Counted from the stretch's first letter, positions 34,879 through 44,938 are shown. The stretch: DNA of 64,000 bases from Oscillospiraceae bacterium (GCA_015066105.1 SVOY01000006.1:57723-121722), one strand, 5' to 3'. Numbers and translations are program-made. Notes: generated by a model not told the origin, from the sequence alone.

Positions 34879-35099
34879 AGCTTATATAAGCTTTACTGCG
34901 GCTCGGAGCCGACGTTGCTTTTTAGCCTTTTTTCGCCCTCTCGCAGTATAAGCATACAGCTTCGGGGCGAAGAAAACGTCTTCGGCATTTTATGCAACAG
35001 TCCCTCGGTTTTGGGCGGTAGTATTCATATTATAGAGAAATTTCGTCTATACATCGATAGTCAATTTTTGTCTCTGGTAAAATCGTCACAGGTGATAAT

Positions 35100-35324
35100 A
35101 TGAAATTCAACGAAAGAATACGCGCCCTGAGAGAGGACAGCGACAAAAGGCAGATTGACATTGCGCAGGCATTGAATACCACTCAAAGAAAAATTTCACA
35201 TCTGGAAACAGGCAGCAGTGAGCCGACATTGCTTGATATTGAGCAATACTGCAGACATTTCAACAAATCTGCAGATTACATTCTGGGTTATACTGACAAG
35301 CCTGAGCCTTTTCCTGAAAATTAA
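35100..35324 (+). CDS. Small XRE-family transcriptional regulator
   Basis: The 74-residue product is a single helix-turn-helix domain: NERIRALREDSDKRQIDIAQA, recognition-helix region NTTQRKISHLETG, then YCRHFNKSADYILGYTD. It has an AGGTGA site and its own terminator just after, so it is a single-gene unit. No obvious partner toxin or phage genes are next to it; the 879-residue secreted protein gene follows after its own promoter. Confidence 0.85.
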   Translation: MKFNERIRALREDSDKRQIDIAQALNTTQRKISHLETGSSEPTLLDIEQYCRHFNKSADYILGYTDKPEPFPEN

Positions 35325-35330
35325 CACATA

Positions 35331-35364
35331 AAAGCACTGTTGAATAAAAGTCAGTGCTTTTTTT
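35331..35364 (+). terminator. Terminator of the small XRE gene
   Basis: The 9-bp stem AAAGCACTG/CAGTGCTTT is followed by TTTT. Confidence 0.82.
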
Positions 35365-35410
35365 GCTGCCCGGCAATAATTCCTTATCCCGAAATTTAAC
35401 AAAAAATAAC

Positions 35411-35440
35411 TTGACGGTATGCTTTTTCAAATGGTATTAT
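35411..35440 (+). promoter_or_regulatory. Promoter of the 879-residue secreted protein gene
   Basis: TTGACG (35411-35416), 18-nt spacer, TATTAT (35435-35440). A small GGCCGAG/CTTGGCC hairpin (35449-35466) follows in the leader. Confidence 0.6.
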
Positions 35441-35491
35441 ATGGTAGTAGGCCGAGATCGCTTGGCCAAAAGATAAAAAGGAGAGATATTT

Positions 35492-38131
35492 ATGAAGAGA
35501 ACAATGGCATTGTTTCTTTCGCTTCTGCTTGTTTTCGGTATGTGTATGCCCGTTCTTGCGGCAGAGGCAGGCAAGGATGATGAGCTGCGACTGAGCATAA
35601 TTGTGCCCGAAAACTGGGAAATGGAAAAGGGCGACAGCAGAACTCTTGACGTGCTTATTTCGGGCACTGAAAAGCGTGTGCTCGTGTGGAGTGCAGAGCC
35701 CTCAGACGTTGCAAGTGTTGATATATGGGGACGTGTTACCGCACTTAAGGCGGGCACTGCAACAATTACCGCACAGAATGCTGACGGACTTACGGACAGT
35801 GTTGAGCTCACCGTTGTTAAAAAGAGCACGAAGATAGCTGACAGCGGCATTAAAAAGGTTGATTTCAACGGCGAGGCAGTAGCAGAGGGCTCCAACCTTC
35901 AGAAAATTGTAAGCCGCTTTTCAAAGGACAGCAAGGATGTTCCCGCCGAGGTGGCCGACGAGTCAAAGTATGCAAATGCAAAAACGGCAACCACCGCTGA
36001 CGGTGCCAAGTGGGAAATCATGGCCTACGGTGTGCTTCGTACCGACGAGAACGCAAAGAACGCCCGTGACAGGGAGCAACGCTTTATGGGCGACAGATAT
36101 TTTTACGCAAACGATACCTCAGAGGGTAACGTGCTTGCAATTTTTGCCGACGGCAAAAACGGTATCTGGACCGTTATGGCTGACGGCTATACCCACATTG
36201 AAATGCTTGACATTGACGGCACGGACAAGGCGGCAATGATGAGCGAGGAGACACAGAAATACGTTGCAAGACGAGGCATGGTATCAAACGCTTATCTTAT
36301 CGACGGCGAATGGATACCCGAGGAAAGCGACAACGACGGTCTGTGGACGTCAATGTACGGCGGCGGTGAGCTTATGCGCTACGCCGTGCTCAAAAATGAC
36401 CCCACCGCAACCAAGGCAGAGATTGAAGCCGCAAGAAAGACCGCTACAAGCTCTGTTGAGGCCGTGCTCCTTCTTACATACATTTCAATGCGTGAGGGCA
36501 CCGTTGAGGCTTATAACCGCGCTCAGCGTAACGGTAACGTAAACAACCTTGACAAGGGCAAGTATTACACCGACGGCGCAACAATTGTAGGCGGCGATTA
36601 CTCCCAGGATATCCCCTACGAAAGCCCGGCAGATGCCTTTGACAATATGTACAACAAGTATATGAAGCTCGGTATCAGGTCCTACGTTCAGGATTATGAG
36701 GACCACCTTAAGCTTTACAGCCCCGAAAGCTGGACAGACCCCAACGCAGAGGGCTCAACGGATACCTATGTGATGCGCACCCGTCTTCTTGAGGGCTTCT
36801 GGGCAAGAACCTACTCCTTCAAGAGCGAAAAGGAGGCAGGCTACAGCGATTACGACGGTTATGCCTACTGGTCACACAACGGCGACGGTACTGCAACCGG
36901 TATGTCAACAAAGACAAACGGCGACGGCAGTGACTACCTTCTTCACAATGAAAACTACCGCGGTCTCAAGGTTAACGCAACGGGCGAAATTCCCGAAAGG
37001 CTGTGGAACAATCTCATAGGCAAGGATTACGATATTGAAGATATCGTTTACAAGGGAGATACAAGCTCTGACGAAATCATCGGTCATCTCTTCCTTTATA
37101 AGCTCGCTTACGATATTCTTGCTCCCGAGGACCCTGAGCTCAAGGCTATGCTTGAGGAGACAATGGAGAAGTTTGCTCAGCACCTTGTTGACAACTCATA
37201 CACAATGGTAGACGGCTCCGGCCAGCCTACAACCTGGGCAAAGTTCTCAAGAATCTACTTCCATAACGGACAGACCCTCGGCGGCTCACCGCTCAACTCA
37301 CTTGTTATTCTCACCGCCTTCAAGGTTGCCGCTTATATCACGGGCAACCAGAAGTGGGAGGACGAATACAGAATGGCTGCTCTTGCCGAAGGCTATGAGT
37401 ATGCCGAAATTATGACTCAGGAGCTCGAAAGATACGAGATGTGTATTCTTGAGTTTGCAAACAGCGTTTCACCCGTTCTCGGCTTTATTTTAAGACCTAT
37501 TGTGGGCACTGAGATGTTTAAGACTCTCTACCGCATTATTCTAAACTATTCCGACGAGGAAATGGCAATGCTCGGCTTCTATACACTCTTCCAGCTTGAG
37601 GATGATGAGGAGCTTCTGGAATATTACAGAGAAGCACTTGACGGCTGGTGGTACTCAATGAGCTTCAGCGAAAATGCACTCTGGTACTACGTTTATCAGC
37701 TTGCATACCCCGATGAGGTGAAGACCGACTATTACGGCAACAGCCTTATCGAAACCGCATCCTGGGTGCTTGACCGTCATCCCATTGATTTGAGACGTAT
37801 GTGCGCCACAAACCCCAACCGTGACGATGTTTATGAGCTTGACCTTGACGATTTCGGTATTGAGGGCACAAGCGAGCTTTCATTTGATGCCAACGGTTAT
37901 CTGCCGCCCTTCTGGAACAGTGACAACAACACTCTCCGCCTTATCGGTGCAGTGCTCGGCCTTGGCAAGCTTGACTGGAAGGTTGCCGCTCCCGACGAGC
38001 GTTCGCTTCACAAGTATAACGGCTCAACCTATGAGATTGACAACGCTCACAATCCCGGTGAAATGGAAGGCTCAACGACCTATTCGCTTCCCTACTGGAT
38101 GGGCAGGTATCATAATATGCTTACGAAGTAG
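35492..38131 (+). CDS. Large secreted protein with a BIG2-type Ig domain and a helical catalytic-like domain
   Basis: The 879-residue product has a signal peptide (MKRTMALFLSLLLVFGMCMP, cut near LAAEAG). Residues ~30-110 form a BIG2-like Ig domain, with WSAEPSDVASVDIWGRVTAL and KAGTATITA. The rest is one large domain rich in Trp and Tyr, with ESDNDGLWTSMYGGGELMRY near 270, a run of helices typical of alpha/alpha toroids, and a C-terminal ..YSLPYWMGRYHN. I do not recognise a catalytic family; polysaccharide or glycan processing is only a guess. No sortase signal or membrane anchor follows. The TAG stop lies inside a heptad array. Confidence 0.65.
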   Translation: MKRTMALFLSLLLVFGMCMPVLAAEAGKDDELRLSIIVPENWEMEKGDSRTLDVLISGTEKRVLVWSAEPSDVASVDIWGRVTALKAGTATITAQNADGLTDSVELTVVKKSTKIADSGIKKVDFNGEAVAEGSNLQKIVSRFSKDSKDVPAEVADESKYANAKTATTADGAKWEIMAYGVLRTDENAKNARDREQRFMGDRYFYANDTSEGNVLAIFADGKNGIWTVMADGYTHIEMLDIDGTDKAAMMSEETQKYVARRGMVSNAYLIDGEWIPEESDNDGLWTSMYGGGELMRYAVLKNDPTATKAEIEAARKTATSSVEAVLLLTYISMREGTVEAYNRAQRNGNVNNLDKGKYYTDGATIVGGDYSQDIPYESPADAFDNMYNKYMKLGIRSYVQDYEDHLKLYSPESWTDPNAEGSTDTYVMRTRLLEGFWARTYSFKSEKEAGYSDYDGYAYWSHNGDGTATGMSTKTNGDGSDYLLHNENYRGLKVNATGEIPERLWNNLIGKDYDIEDIVYKGDTSSDEIIGHLFLYKLAYDILAPEDPELKAMLEETMEKFAQHLVDNSYTMVDGSGQPTTWAKFSRIYFHNGQTLGGSPLNSLVILTAFKVAAYITGNQKWEDEYRMAALAEGYEYAEIMTQELERYEMCILEFANSVSPVLGFILRPIVGTEMFKTLYRIILNYSDEEMAMLGFYTLFQLEDDEELLEYYREALDGWWYSMSFSENALWYYVYQLAYPDEVKTDYYGNSLIETASWVLDRHPIDLRRMCATNPNRDDVYELDLDDFGIEGTSELSFDANGYLPPFWNSDNNTLRLIGAVLGLGKLDWKVAAPDERSLHKYNGSTYEIDNAHNPGEMEGSTTYSLPYWMGRYHNMLTK

Positions 38132-38170
38132 TAAGTAGTAAGTAGTGAGTAGTAAGTAGTAAGTAGTAAG
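38127..38170. repeat. Six-unit heptad array overlapping a stop codon
   Basis: AGTAGTA units at 38127, 38134, 38141 (AGTAGTG), 38148, 38155 and 38162; the TAG stop of the secreted protein (38129-38131) is part of the first unit. Confidence 0.9.
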
Positions 38171-38199
38171 CGCGGATTAAGCTCTGCGCTTACTTTTTT
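38165..38199 (+). terminator. First terminator after the secreted protein gene
   Basis: AGTAAGCGC/GCGCTTACT stem (38165-38173 with 38186-38194) then TTTTTT. The left arm is built from the end of the heptad array. Confidence 0.8.
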
Positions 38200-38291
38200 G
38201 TCGGCATCCGCGCAGGAAAGGGCCGAGTGGCGCCCGAGGGCGCAAGAAAATAAAAGTTTTGCTCAAGCTTTTTCAAAAGCTTGCAGGGGTG

Positions 38292-38323
38292 AGGGGACAG
38301 AGTCCCCTCTTTTTCTTTTTTTT
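38292..38323 (+). terminator. Second terminator ahead of the structured RNA
   Basis: AGGGGAC/GTCCCCT stem with a 3-nt loop and a long T-rich tail. Confidence 0.75.
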
Positions 38324-38361
38324 ATACTCAACCTATACCGATAGTTATTTGAATTTTTATA

Positions 38362-38390
38362 TTGCTTTTTAATACGATATGTGGTACTAT
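38362..38390 (+). promoter_or_regulatory. Promoter of the structured RNA
   Basis: TTGCTT (38362-38367), 17-nt spacer ending in TGG, -10 TACTAT (38385-38390): an extended -10 promoter whose start point (~38397) falls at the first base of the RNA's closing stem. Confidence 0.65.
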
Positions 38391-38396
38391 ATTCCT

Positions 38397-38545
38397 GCGA
38401 CTCAAACTACATATTATCTCACAGTAGGGAAACACTTTGGAAAAAGTGTATCTCTTCTTAACCTTGCCTATTGTGAGAGTTAGTTTGTGTCGCAACAAAT
38501 TGAGATGCATTTTTCGGTGTGTCTCGTTTGGGACACACTTTTTTA
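38397..38545 (+). ncRNA. Unassigned structured RNA or leader with intrinsic terminator
   Basis: A closing helix pairs 38396-38401 with 38489-38494 and 38403-38409 with 38481-38487 around a T-T mismatch. Inside it, 38418-38428 pairs with 38467-38477 (11 bp, one G-U), and a 7-bp terminal hairpin lies at 38432-38449. The 3' side of the inner loop is a 17-nt single-stranded stretch. After this ~98-nt rod comes a linker and a terminator hairpin (38517-38538) with TTTTTTATTTTT. The gene at 38571 starts 26 nt later. It is either a leader with an attenuator or a free small RNA; I match it to no known class. Confidence 0.6.
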
Positions 38546-38570
38546 TTTTTCCAAAGTGAGGACACAAATT

Positions 38571-39062
38571 ATGAAAGCTTTAAAGAAATATTTAATTGTT
38601 GTTTTACTTGTTTTGTCGGTTATGTGTAATGCCTTGTTGTATTATTATCTTTTTCAAGAAAGAAGGCCTGTACCTTCAATTATAAAATTCAGTTACAGTG
38701 AGCATGATGCTTTTGTTTACTGCGAAAAAGCTCCCGATGTGAAATCAGTAAGGCTTGAAGCGGATGGAAACACTTTTACAATAGGCAATGCAGGACTTGT
38801 TAATGAGTCTGAAGCGCTTTATCTGATAAGCCCCAACGGAAAAATCAACCTTTCCGAATATGAAGGCTTTGGTTTTGTGATAAACAGTAACGGCGAGCTT
38901 TTATATAGCTTGAACACACCTTCTAAGAAGAAGGAAAAGGTTTTCATAACGCCTTCCGGAAAAAAGTATCACAAGGAGCCAACATGTGCAGGAAAAACAG
39001 GCTTTGAATTGCCGCTTGAAACTGCAAAGCTTATGAGAGAGCCTTGTAGCATTTGTGCATGA
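38571..39062 (+). CDS. Membrane-anchored protein with a C-terminal Cys/His motif
   Basis: The 163-residue product has one N-terminal membrane helix (YLIVVLLVLSVMCNALLYYY) and an extracellular domain. Its last 40 residues carry VFITPSGKKYHKEPTC and MREPCSICA, a His-Cys then Cys-x-x-Cys arrangement that I know from many Firmicutes surface and nuclease-associated proteins ending in YH..C...PC..C, likely a metal-binding knob. ATG 38571 has GTGAGGA upstream; the frame upstream overlaps the terminator, so the longer reading is unlikely. Confidence 0.7.
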   Translation: MKALKKYLIVVLLVLSVMCNALLYYYLFQERRPVPSIIKFSYSEHDAFVYCEKAPDVKSVRLEADGNTFTIGNAGLVNESEALYLISPNGKINLSEYEGFGFVINSNGELLYSLNTPSKKKEKVFITPSGKKYHKEPTCAGKTGFELPLETAKLMREPCSICA

Positions 39063-39096
39063 AAATGGTGGTTCTTTGACTAAAGATTGAAAAAGC

Positions 39097-39150
39097 AAAA
39101 CAGATATATTCCAAATAAGGCTTCTCATTTGGAATATATCTGTTTTTGTG
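39097..39150 (+). terminator. Strong terminator after the Cys/His protein gene
   Basis: A 20-bp perfect stem (39097-39116 with 39127-39146) is followed by TGTTTTT-like residues within its right arm. Confidence 0.82.
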
Positions 39151-39232
39151 ACTTAATACACCGACTTTTTCTTTTCTTGTTGTTTGCTCTGCTCTGCGGT
39201 ACAGCTAAGCGGTGTTTTCTGGCCTTTAGTCT

Positions 39233-39262
39233 AAAAAACGCCCCGATTTTTTCGGGGCGTTT
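39233..39262 (-). terminator. Terminator of trpS
   Basis: AAACGCCCC/GGGGCGTTT stem; on the minus strand it runs into GTTTTTTAG. Confidence 0.82.
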
Positions 39263-39263
39263 C

Positions 39264-39319
39264 CTTACTACTTACTACTTGCTACTTACTATTATTCGGC
39301 CCTTGGCCCTCAGCCCTTA
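39264..39319. repeat. Eight-unit mixed heptad array ending in the trpS stop codon
   Basis: In strict 7-nt phase: CTTACTA, CTTACTA, CTTGCTA, CTTACTA, TTATTCG, GCCCTTG, GCCCTCA, GCCCTTA. The last TTA (39317-39319) is the complement of the trpS TAA stop. Confidence 0.88.
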
Positions 39320-40348
39320 CTTAACTATAAATCCGCACTTCTTCATTGCCTTGTGCAGTGTTCTGTCGGCAATGCGTGAAGCGGTTTCGGCACCCTTTGC
39401 CGCCATATCCATAAGATATGCCTGGTCCTTCATAAGCATATTATAACGCTCGCGTACGGGGCGAAGCTCCTCGACAACGGCTTCACCTACGGCATTCTTG
39501 AAGTCGCCGTAGCCCTTGCCTGCAAAGTCCTTTTCAATCTGCTCCATAGTAAGGCCCGTGCAGCAGGAGTAAATGCCCATAAGGTTGTTGATGCCTTCCT
39601 TGCCCTCGCCGTAGTATACGCCGCCCTCGGAGTCGGTAACGGCACTGCGGATTTTCTTCATAATGGTGTTGGGCTCGTCAAAAACGGAGATGAATGACTT
39701 GGGGTTGGGGTCGGACTTGCTCATTTTCTTTGTGGGGTCATGGAGTGACATAACCCTTGCACCCTGCTTGCCGATATAGGGGTCGGGAATAGTGAAGGTT
39801 TTGCCGTAAATGCCGTTGAAGCGTGAGGCGATGTCGCGGGCAATTTCAAGGTGCTGCTTCTGGTCTGCGCCTACGGGTACAAGGTCAGCCTGATAAAGAA
39901 GAATATCAGCCGCCATAAGCACGGGGTAGGAGAAAAGGCCTACGTTTACGTTATCTGCGTGGGACTGTGATTTATCCTTGAACTGTGTCATTCTTGCCAT
40001 TTCGCCAAACTGGGTGTAGCAGTTGAGTATCCATGCAAGCTGTGCATGGGCAGGCACCTGACTCTGAATGAAAATAATGCTCTTTTCCGGGTCAAGACCT
40101 ATTGCAAGAAGAAGGGCAAAAACCTCTGTAATCTGCTGACGCAGCTTTTTGGGGTCCTGCCTTACCGTAATGGCGTGAAGGTCGGCAACGGCAAAGGCTG
40201 AGTCAAACTCGTCTGAAAGAAGCTTCCAGTTTTTCAGTGCACCGAGGTAGTTGCCCAGGGTGGGAATACCTGAGGGCTGAATACAGGAAAGGATTTTCTT
40301 TTTCTTTTCGGGCTGTGCGTTTTCGGGAGTGATAATTTTTTCTTCCAT
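39317..40348 (-). CDS. trpS: Tryptophan--tRNA ligase
   Basis: TrpRS charges tRNA-Trp. The 343-residue product has the class I signatures: CIQPSGIPTLGNYLGAL (HIGH region, about residue 25) and KKMSKSDPN (about residue 205), with the DLVPVGADQKQHLEIARDI amino-acid pocket between. Length is close to the usual ~335; the N-terminus is about 18 residues longer and lysine-rich. Start at 40348 follows AAAGGA. No T-box leader is seen in the short gap to guaB, so control by tRNA-Trp is not supported here. Confidence 0.95.
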   Translation of the reverse strand: MEEKIITPENAQPEKKKKILSCIQPSGIPTLGNYLGALKNWKLLSDEFDSAFAVADLHAITVRQDPKKLRQQITEVFALLLAIGLDPEKSIIFIQSQVPAHAQLAWILNCYTQFGEMARMTQFKDKSQSHADNVNVGLFSYPVLMAADILLYQADLVPVGADQKQHLEIARDIASRFNGIYGKTFTIPDPYIGKQGARVMSLHDPTKKMSKSDPNPKSFISVFDEPNTIMKKIRSAVTDSEGGVYYGEGKEGINNLMGIYSCCTGLTMEQIEKDFAGKGYGDFKNAVGEAVVEELRPVRERYNMLMKDQAYLMDMAAKGAETASRIADRTLHKAMKKCGFIVK

Positions 40349-40480
40349 TGTATGTCGTCCTTTCGGGAGTTTTCTTACCATTTATGGTATTATATAACTT
40401 TATTTTAAAAGGGTCAAGAGGGAAATTATTTAATAAGGTGTTATAAATTGCAATTTTTATAAAAAATTTCTTCTGAGGAC

Positions 40481-42039
<1,559 letters not shown>

Positions 42040-42067
42040 TGCGCAATTCGCAATTCGCAATTCGCAA
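42040..42067. repeat. Heptad array directly after guaB
   Basis: TGCGCAA then TTCGCAA three times, in phase from the first base after the guaB stop, followed by a degenerate TCGCGCC. Confidence 0.88.
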
Positions 42068-42132
42068 TCGCGCCCGACCCTTCGGATAAAGGTTAACGAT
42101 AACCCGCCACGCTGAAGCGTTATAAAAAAATT

Positions 42133-42163
42133 AAGCAGGTGCTTTGAACAGCACCTGCTTTTT
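42133..42163. terminator. Bidirectional terminator between guaB and glgA
   Basis: AAGCAGGTGCT/AGCACCTGCTT stem; plus-strand tail TTTG, minus-strand tail AATTTTTTT. The same AGGTGCTT stem core recurs at 58347. Confidence 0.78.
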
Positions 42164-42216
42164 GTGTGTCAACTGATTTGGCGGCAACAGACCTTCTTAT
42201 ATTCGAAGCCTTGCCC

Positions 42217-42251
42217 GCGATTGCGCATTGCGCATTGCTAATTGCGAATTA
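42217..42251. repeat. Heptad array ending in the glgA stop codon
   Basis: GCGATTG, CGCATTG, CGCATTG, CTAATTG, CGAATTA in phase; the final TTA (42249-42251) is the complement of the glgA TAA stop. Confidence 0.85.
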
Positions 42252-43673
42252 CTTCAGCAGCTCCTTATACATCTTGATGTACTCATTTGCACTCTTGCCC
42301 CAGCTGCAGTCACATTCCATTGCACGGATAACAAGCTCATCCCAGTGGGTTGTGTCTGCATAGGCTTCAAGGCCTCTTCTTATTGCACCGAGCATATCGT
42401 GTGCGTTGTAGGTTTTGAAGGTGAAGCCGTTGCCCTGACCGTCGCCGCTGTCTGAAATTGAGTCGCGAAGGCCGCCGGTTTCACGTACAATGGGCACTGT
42501 GCCGTAACGCAGGGCAACCATCTGTGAAAGGCCGCAGGGCTCACTCTTTGAGGGCATAAGGAAGAGGTCTGAGCCGGCGTAGATTTTTCTTGCAAGTGAG
42601 GGCACGAAGCCGATCCTTACGGCAAACTTGTCGGGATACTTGTCTGCCATTTCTCTGAAAAAGTTTTCGTACTGCCAGTCGCCCGAGCCTAAAACGGCAA
42701 ACTGCACATCCGTTGTGTAAAGCAGCTCGTCAAGAATACCCTTGATAAGGTCGAGACCCTTGTGAGAAACAAGTCTTGTAACAAGGCCGACAACGGGAAC
42801 ATCTGCGCGCTGAGGAAGACCCATATTTTCCTGGAGCTGACGCTTGTTTTCAGCCTTGCCCTCCTTTACGTCTTTAACAGTGTAGTTCTTAACAATGCTA
42901 GGGTCGGTTTCGGGGTCATAGTTTACGGTGTCGATACCGTTGAGTATGCCCTGAAGCTTCCACTGACGTTCGCGGAGAATTGTGTCAAGACCGTGGCTGT
43001 ACCAGGGGTCAAGGATTTCGTTTGCGTAAGAGGGTGAAACGGTGGTAACCTTGTTGGCACATTCGATGGCACCCTTCATAAAGTTAACGTCGCCGTCATA
43101 TTCAACGATTTCGGTATCAGCAGGGTTGAGGCCGATAACGTCATTAACAAGCTCCATACCGTAGGTGCCCTGATACTGAATGTTGTGAATTGTGAAAACG
43201 GTTTTGATGCCCTGATACCAGGGGTCCTTGCTGTAGAAGGTTGAATAGAAAACGGGAGTCAGAGCTGACTGCCAGTCGTTACAGTGGATGATATCGGGCT
43301 TGAAGTCAACAACGGGAAGAATTTCAAGCACCGCACGTGAGAAAAAGGTAAAACGCTCTGCGTCATCGTAGTGGCCGTAGATTGTATCACGCTTGAAGTA
43401 ATACTGATTGTCGATGAGGTAGTAGATTACACCCTCATGCTTTGCCTGGAAAATGCCGCAGTACTGTCTTCTCCATGCAACGGGGACAGAGATGTTAGTG
43501 ATAAAGGTCATCTTGTCCTTGAGCTCCTGCTTGATTGTGTCATAAAGAGGCATTACAACTCTGCAACCGATAAGTCTTTTTCTGAGAGCCTGAGGCAGGG
43601 AGCCGGCAACGTCGCCGAGTCCGCCGCTGGCCATAAAGGGCAGCGCCTCACTTGCTACGTATAATACTTTCAT
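42249..43673 (-). CDS. glgA: Glycogen synthase (ADP-glucose, GT5)
   Basis: GlgA extends alpha-1,4-glucan from ADP-glucose. The 474-residue GT-B enzyme begins MKVLYVASEALPFMASGGLGDV with the sugar-nucleotide-binding GGLGDV, has HNIQYQGTYG near residue 165, VTTVSPSYANEI, and the C-terminal acidic motif PSKSEPCGLSQMVALRYGT near 380. The start at 43673 follows AAAGGAC; upstream residues of the frame belong to the leader. It is the last gene of glgB-glgC-glgD-glgA but separated from glgD by 161 nt of palindromic sequence. Confidence 0.95.
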   Translation of the reverse strand: MKVLYVASEALPFMASGGLGDVAGSLPQALRKRLIGCRVVMPLYDTIKQELKDKMTFITNISVPVAWRRQYCGIFQAKHEGVIYYLIDNQYYFKRDTIYGHYDDAERFTFFSRAVLEILPVVDFKPDIIHCNDWQSALTPVFYSTFYSKDPWYQGIKTVFTIHNIQYQGTYGMELVNDVIGLNPADTEIVEYDGDVNFMKGAIECANKVTTVSPSYANEILDPWYSHGLDTILRERQWKLQGILNGIDTVNYDPETDPSIVKNYTVKDVKEGKAENKRQLQENMGLPQRADVPVVGLVTRLVSHKGLDLIKGILDELLYTTDVQFAVLGSGDWQYENFFREMADKYPDKFAVRIGFVPSLARKIYAGSDLFLMPSKSEPCGLSQMVALRYGTVPIVRETGGLRDSISDSGDGQGNGFTFKTYNAHDMLGAIRRGLEAYADTTHWDELVIRAMECDCSWGKSANEYIKMYKELLK

Positions 43674-43722
43674 AGTTTTAGTTTGTCCTTTCTGGAAGTG
43701 ATAGAAGCAGAAAAGTTTTTTG

Positions 43723-43816
43723 AACACTTTTTTCAAAAAAAGTGTTGCCCGACCGGCGAGGTCAATTATGTATATAACGCTCGCCGCGGGGCGTTACTTT
43801 CTTGTAAGAAAGTAAC
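43723..43816. repeat. Palindromic element between glgD and glgA
   Basis: Two perfect hairpins, AACACTTTTTT/AAAAAAGTGTT (43723-43746) and GTTACTTTCT/AGAAAGTAAC (43793-43816). The second has the same ends and the same CCAAA flank as the palindrome at 63886-63915. Confidence 0.72.
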
Positions 43817-43834
43817 CAAAGAACTTTTATTGTT

Positions 43835-44938
43835 TTAAACTGTAATTCCTTTTCCTATATAAAGCGGATAAGTTTCAGCGCCGCTGATTTCGCGGTTGGG
43901 CTTGATAACAACATCCTTGTCAAGAATTGCACAGTTCACCTTTGCGCCTGCACTGATGAAGCTGTCCTGCATAATGATGGAGTTTTTGACAACTGCACCT
44001 TCTGCAACGTGAACACCGCGGAAGAGGATTGAGTTTTCAACAGTACCCTTGATGATGCAGCCGTCAGCAACAAGTGAATTCTTTGCGCTTGAGCAAACAC
44101 CGTAAATTGCGGGCATATCGTCTCTTACCTTTGTGTAAACGGGATTTTCCCTGTTGAAGAGGTCGCGGTATTCGCCTGAAAGCAGCTCCATGCTGATGTC
44201 GTAGTAGCTCTGGAGAGAATCGATTACCTTTGCATAGGTGTCAATCTTGTGACCTCTGATGTTGAGTGAATTTACGTTTGCGGCAAGAATATCCCTTTCG
44301 AAATTCTTTGAGCCCATAATCTGTGCGCCGCGGAGAAGTCTTTCAAGAAGAGCCTTGCTCATAACTATAATGTTAAGTGCATAGTCGCAGGCTGTGTCAC
44401 TTGTTTCGCCGACTCTGATAGCGTCGATTTTTGCGTCGTCTCCGAGGTCGAGCGTCATAACATGGCTTAATTTGGGAGCAATACCTCTTTTGTATGCAAT
44501 GGTGATGTCTGCACCGCTTGCCTTGTGGCCGTCGATGATTTCGGTGTAATCAAGGTTGCATACTACGTTACAGTCAGCCATAAGCACGTACTCGTTGGTT
44601 GACTTTGAAATGTAGGGGAGCATTGCCTCAAGGGCGTTAACACGGTTTTCGTACTTTTCACCTGCAAAGGGAGGCAGGAAGGTAATGCCGTCTCTTTTTC
44701 TTGAAAGGTCCCAGGGCTTGCCTGAGCCGAGGTGGTCCATAAGCGACTGATAGTTTGCCTTTGTGCTTACACCAACCTTGCCGATGCCGCTGTTGACCAT
44801 GCTTGAAAGCACAAAGTCGATAAGTCTGTATCTGCCTGCAAAGGGAACGGAGCCCATTGTGCGCACAGCTGTAAGCTCGCTTAAAAGTGAGTCATAAGCG
44901 TTTGAGTAAATAATTCCGAGAACATTTGAAGCAGCCAT
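43835..44938 (-). CDS. glgD: Glucose-1-phosphate adenylyltransferase regulatory subunit GlgD
   Basis: GlgD pairs with GlgC to form the heteromeric ADP-glucose pyrophosphorylase of Firmicutes. The 367-residue product has the same fold but the signature is degraded: the start reads NVLGIIYSNAYDSLL where GlgC has the G-G-x-G-x-R-L loop, so it is probably non-catalytic. PFAGRYRLIDFVLSSMVNSGI, VLMADCNVV and the beta-helix end (VENSILFRGVHV) are clear. Its ATG shares one base with the glgC stop codon, so the two are translationally coupled. Confidence 0.93.
   Translation of the reverse strand: MAASNVLGIIYSNAYDSLLSELTAVRTMGSVPFAGRYRLIDFVLSSMVNSGIGKVGVSTKANYQSLMDHLGSGKPWDLSRKRDGITFLPPFAGEKYENRVNALEAMLPYISKSTNEYVLMADCNVVCNLDYTEIIDGHKASGADITIAYKRGIAPKLSHVMTLDLGDDAKIDAIRVGETSDTACDYALNIIVMSKALLERLLRGAQIMGSKNFERDILAANVNSLNIRGHKIDTYAKVIDSLQSYYDISMELLSGEYRDLFNRENPVYTKVRDDMPAIYGVCSSAKNSLVADGCIIKGTVENSILFRGVHVAEGAVVKNSIIMQDSFISAGAKVNCAILDKDVVIKPNREISGAETYPLYIGKGITV

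Noticed and set aside
34915..35103. 62-residue open frame between the P-type ATPase and the small XRE gene
   Set aside because: No ribosome site, low-complexity start, and it runs into the XRE gene's start codon; composition is that of non-coding sequence.
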